Of a stretch of 64,000 nucleotides of DNA, positions 63,138-64,000 are shown in pieces. Below the pieces are notes generated by a model, which saw only the letters and a list, made by a program, of their open reading frames with translations, was not told the DNA's origin and did not search any database. The stretch is from Anaerolineae bacterium (GTDB lineage: Bacteria > Chloroflexota > Anaerolineae > Promineifilales > Promineifilaceae): positions 1 through 64,000 of the forward strand of contig JAMLHW010000018.1 in assembly GCA_023954475.1 (NCBI GenBank), in the 5' to 3' direction. The translations under genes and the position numbers were made by a program. How positions within the stretch are numbered: the stretch's first letter is position 1; every line of letters begins with the position of its first letter.

Positions 63138-63950
63138 CTACCAAACTTTCCAGGGTGTATCAGTCTGCCATACTTCCTCGAGTTCCAGCGCGTCCTTTAG
63201 CGTGTCCATCGAACGCCAGAAACCGTTATGACGATACACCATCAATTCGCCCTGTGCGACAAGATCCCGCATGACGCCAGTCTCCAAGGCGATGTCATCG
63301 CCGATGTTATCGCCAGCGCCGATGAGGTCCAAAACAGCCCGTTCAAACAGCATAAAGCCGCCGTTGATCCAGTAGGGCAGCGGCGGATATTGCTGGTACT
63401 CGGTAACGCGATCCGTTTCGTCGGTGTGAAGGACGCCGTATTGATATGCTTTCGGCCGAATGGCTGTCACCGTCGCCAGTTTGCCATGCAAGAGATGGAA
63501 ATCAACCAATCCCGCCAAATCGACATCGCCAACCCCGTCGCCGTATGTGACAAAAAAGCGGTCGCCGGCAAGATAATCAGCGACACGAGCGATACGCGAC
63601 GCCTTATCGGTATTCAGCCCGGTCTCAACCATGTCAATGCGCCAGGCAGCGTGGTCACTGCCGTTGTGAAAATGCAGCGGCGTCTGGTTCGCGTCATTGC
63701 CGATCGTGAGCGTCACATCGCGCGTCATCGCTTCGTAGTCGTAAAAGTAGCGCCGAATCTGATGTCCCGCATAACCCAACGGCAACACAAAATGATTGTG
63801 TCCATACGCCGAAAAAATGCGCATCACATGCCACAATATCGGCCGATCACCCACTTCAACCAATTCCTTCTTGGTCAACGTGCCGCCGCGCATGCGCGTA
63901 CCGGCACCGCCGCAAAAGATCACGACCGGAATATCTGTGTTGTTACTCAT
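63138..63950 (-). CDS. rfbF: Glucose-1-phosphate cytidylyltransferase
   Basis: 270 residues, nucleotidyltransferase: VVIFCGGAGTRMRGGTLTKKELVEVGDRPILWHVMRIFSAYG; GDGVGDVDLAGLVDFH; WINGGFMLFERAVLDLI. Converts glucose 1-phosphate and CTP to CDP-glucose. It is first of three sugar genes visible on this strand. Another minus-strand gene probably ends just upstream: a stop TGA (63949-63947) overlaps the ATG as ATGA and another frame stops at 63943, but only 50 bases are visible and I cannot choose the frame. Confidence 0.92.
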   Translation of the reverse strand: MSNNTDIPVVIFCGGAGTRMRGGTLTKKELVEVGDRPILWHVMRIFSAYGHNHFVLPLGYAGHQIRRYFYDYEAMTRDVTLTIGNDANQTPLHFHNGSDHAAWRIDMVETGLNTDKASRIARVADYLAGDRFFVTYGDGVGDVDLAGLVDFHLLHGKLATVTAIRPKAYQYGVLHTDETDRVTEYQQYPPLPYWINGGFMLFERAVLDLIGAGDNIGDDIALETGVMRDLVAQGELMVYRHNGFWRSMDTLKDALELEEVWQTDTPWKVW

Positions 63951-64000
63951 TGGAAGCCGTGTTGAACAGCGTTTTGCCGGCTGCCACCGCAGCGCTGAGG

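Larger units (their letters stand above)
223..63846. repeat. Highly iterated palindrome TCGGCCGA (about 96 copies)
   Basis: Reading the whole window I count about 96 exact copies of the self-complementary octamer TCGGCCGA. Nearly half (about 43) extend to the decamer TTCGGCCGAA; most of the others have A or T on both flanks. Examples: 223, 916, 2965, 3223, 5203, 6919, 8599, 10022, 13025, 14943, 15230, 17589, 17622, 17670, 21408, 25912, 26731, 26743, 29011, 33189, 33700, 39194, 41037, 41055, 45921, 47614, 54785, 57907, 59918, 61181, 63839 (octamer starts). About 85% lie inside genes, in all three frames: Ser-Ala-Glu/Asp, Phe/Ile-Gly-Arg, or Arg-Pro. About 14 are intergenic. Random expectation is near one copy. 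Variants broken in one outer base (TCGGCCGT, GCGGCCGA, TCGGCCGG) are seen only occasionally. There are too many copies, too evenly spread, for a transposable repeat; the behaviour resembles cyanobacterial HIP1. No cognate methyltransferase is encoded in the window. Confidence 0.93.

Noticed and set aside
63943-64000. C-terminus of another gene upstream of rfbF
   Set aside because: Only about 50 bases are visible and two frames end here; no basis to choose one or name a product.

Overview
The window is a stretch of a bacterial chromosome with moderate GC and dense coding on both strands. Several features fit Chloroflexota, though this assignment is an inference: very large Calx-beta/CBM/GH16 surface glycosidases, an ECF sigma/ABC-2 module, a heterodimeric ABC exporter, DUF1269 proteins, and many short AGAAACCGAG-type terminator hairpins. 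There is no rRNA, tRNA or CRISPR array. One insertion sequence is intact.

Layout. 1-13 kb: a beta-glucan module with a GH3 beta-glucosidase lipoprotein, a 1770-residue GH16 protein with many binding modules, a small GH16 lipoprotein and a LacI-type regulator with two matching operator-like palindromes. An aldo/keto reductase and a glutaryl-CoA dehydrogenase follow. 13.4-21.4 kb: a MoaD-like protein coupled to an Asp-box propeller, an ECF sigma factor with a membrane partner and ABC-2 transporter, ribulose-phosphate epimerase, a flavin-reductase-like protein and an M20 peptidase. 21.4-33 kb: an envelope block with three DUF1269 paralogues, a heterodimeric ABC exporter, a DUF4203-like protein, a K+ channel, an AI-2E-family permease and an SPFH protein; an ISAs1 element with perfect 8-bp target duplications sits inside it. 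33-44 kb: FAH-family hydrolase, CoA transferase, a three-gene unit of two lipocalin-like proteins and DUF3891, a GntR relic, rpsT with a TTG start, and SppA. 44.6-48.2 kb: serine synthesis (SerB-like, SerA) coupled to a nucleotidyltransferase. 48.2-54.3 kb: the conserved rpmH-rnpA-yidD-yidC-jag cluster with a beta-propeller lipoprotein inserted, then murA. 54.4-58.8 kb: DUF711 and a set resembling the maleamate branch of pyridine catabolism but with altered active sites. 58.8-64 kb: metallophosphoesterase, MoxR ATPase, a VapBC-like pair, and CDP-hexose biosynthesis.

The most unusual feature crosses all these genes. The palindrome TCGGCCGA (most often TTCGGCCGAA) occurs about 96 times by my reading count, roughly once per 670 bp, where chance predicts about one copy in a window this size. 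It lies in genes in all three frames, is often written into family-conserved motifs (QFGRP, GFGRIG, YRPN, GFIGR), and also lies in promoters and spacers. This resembles the HIP1 palindrome of cyanobacteria but with a different sequence. It is absent from the insertion sequence and from the rpmH-murA region.
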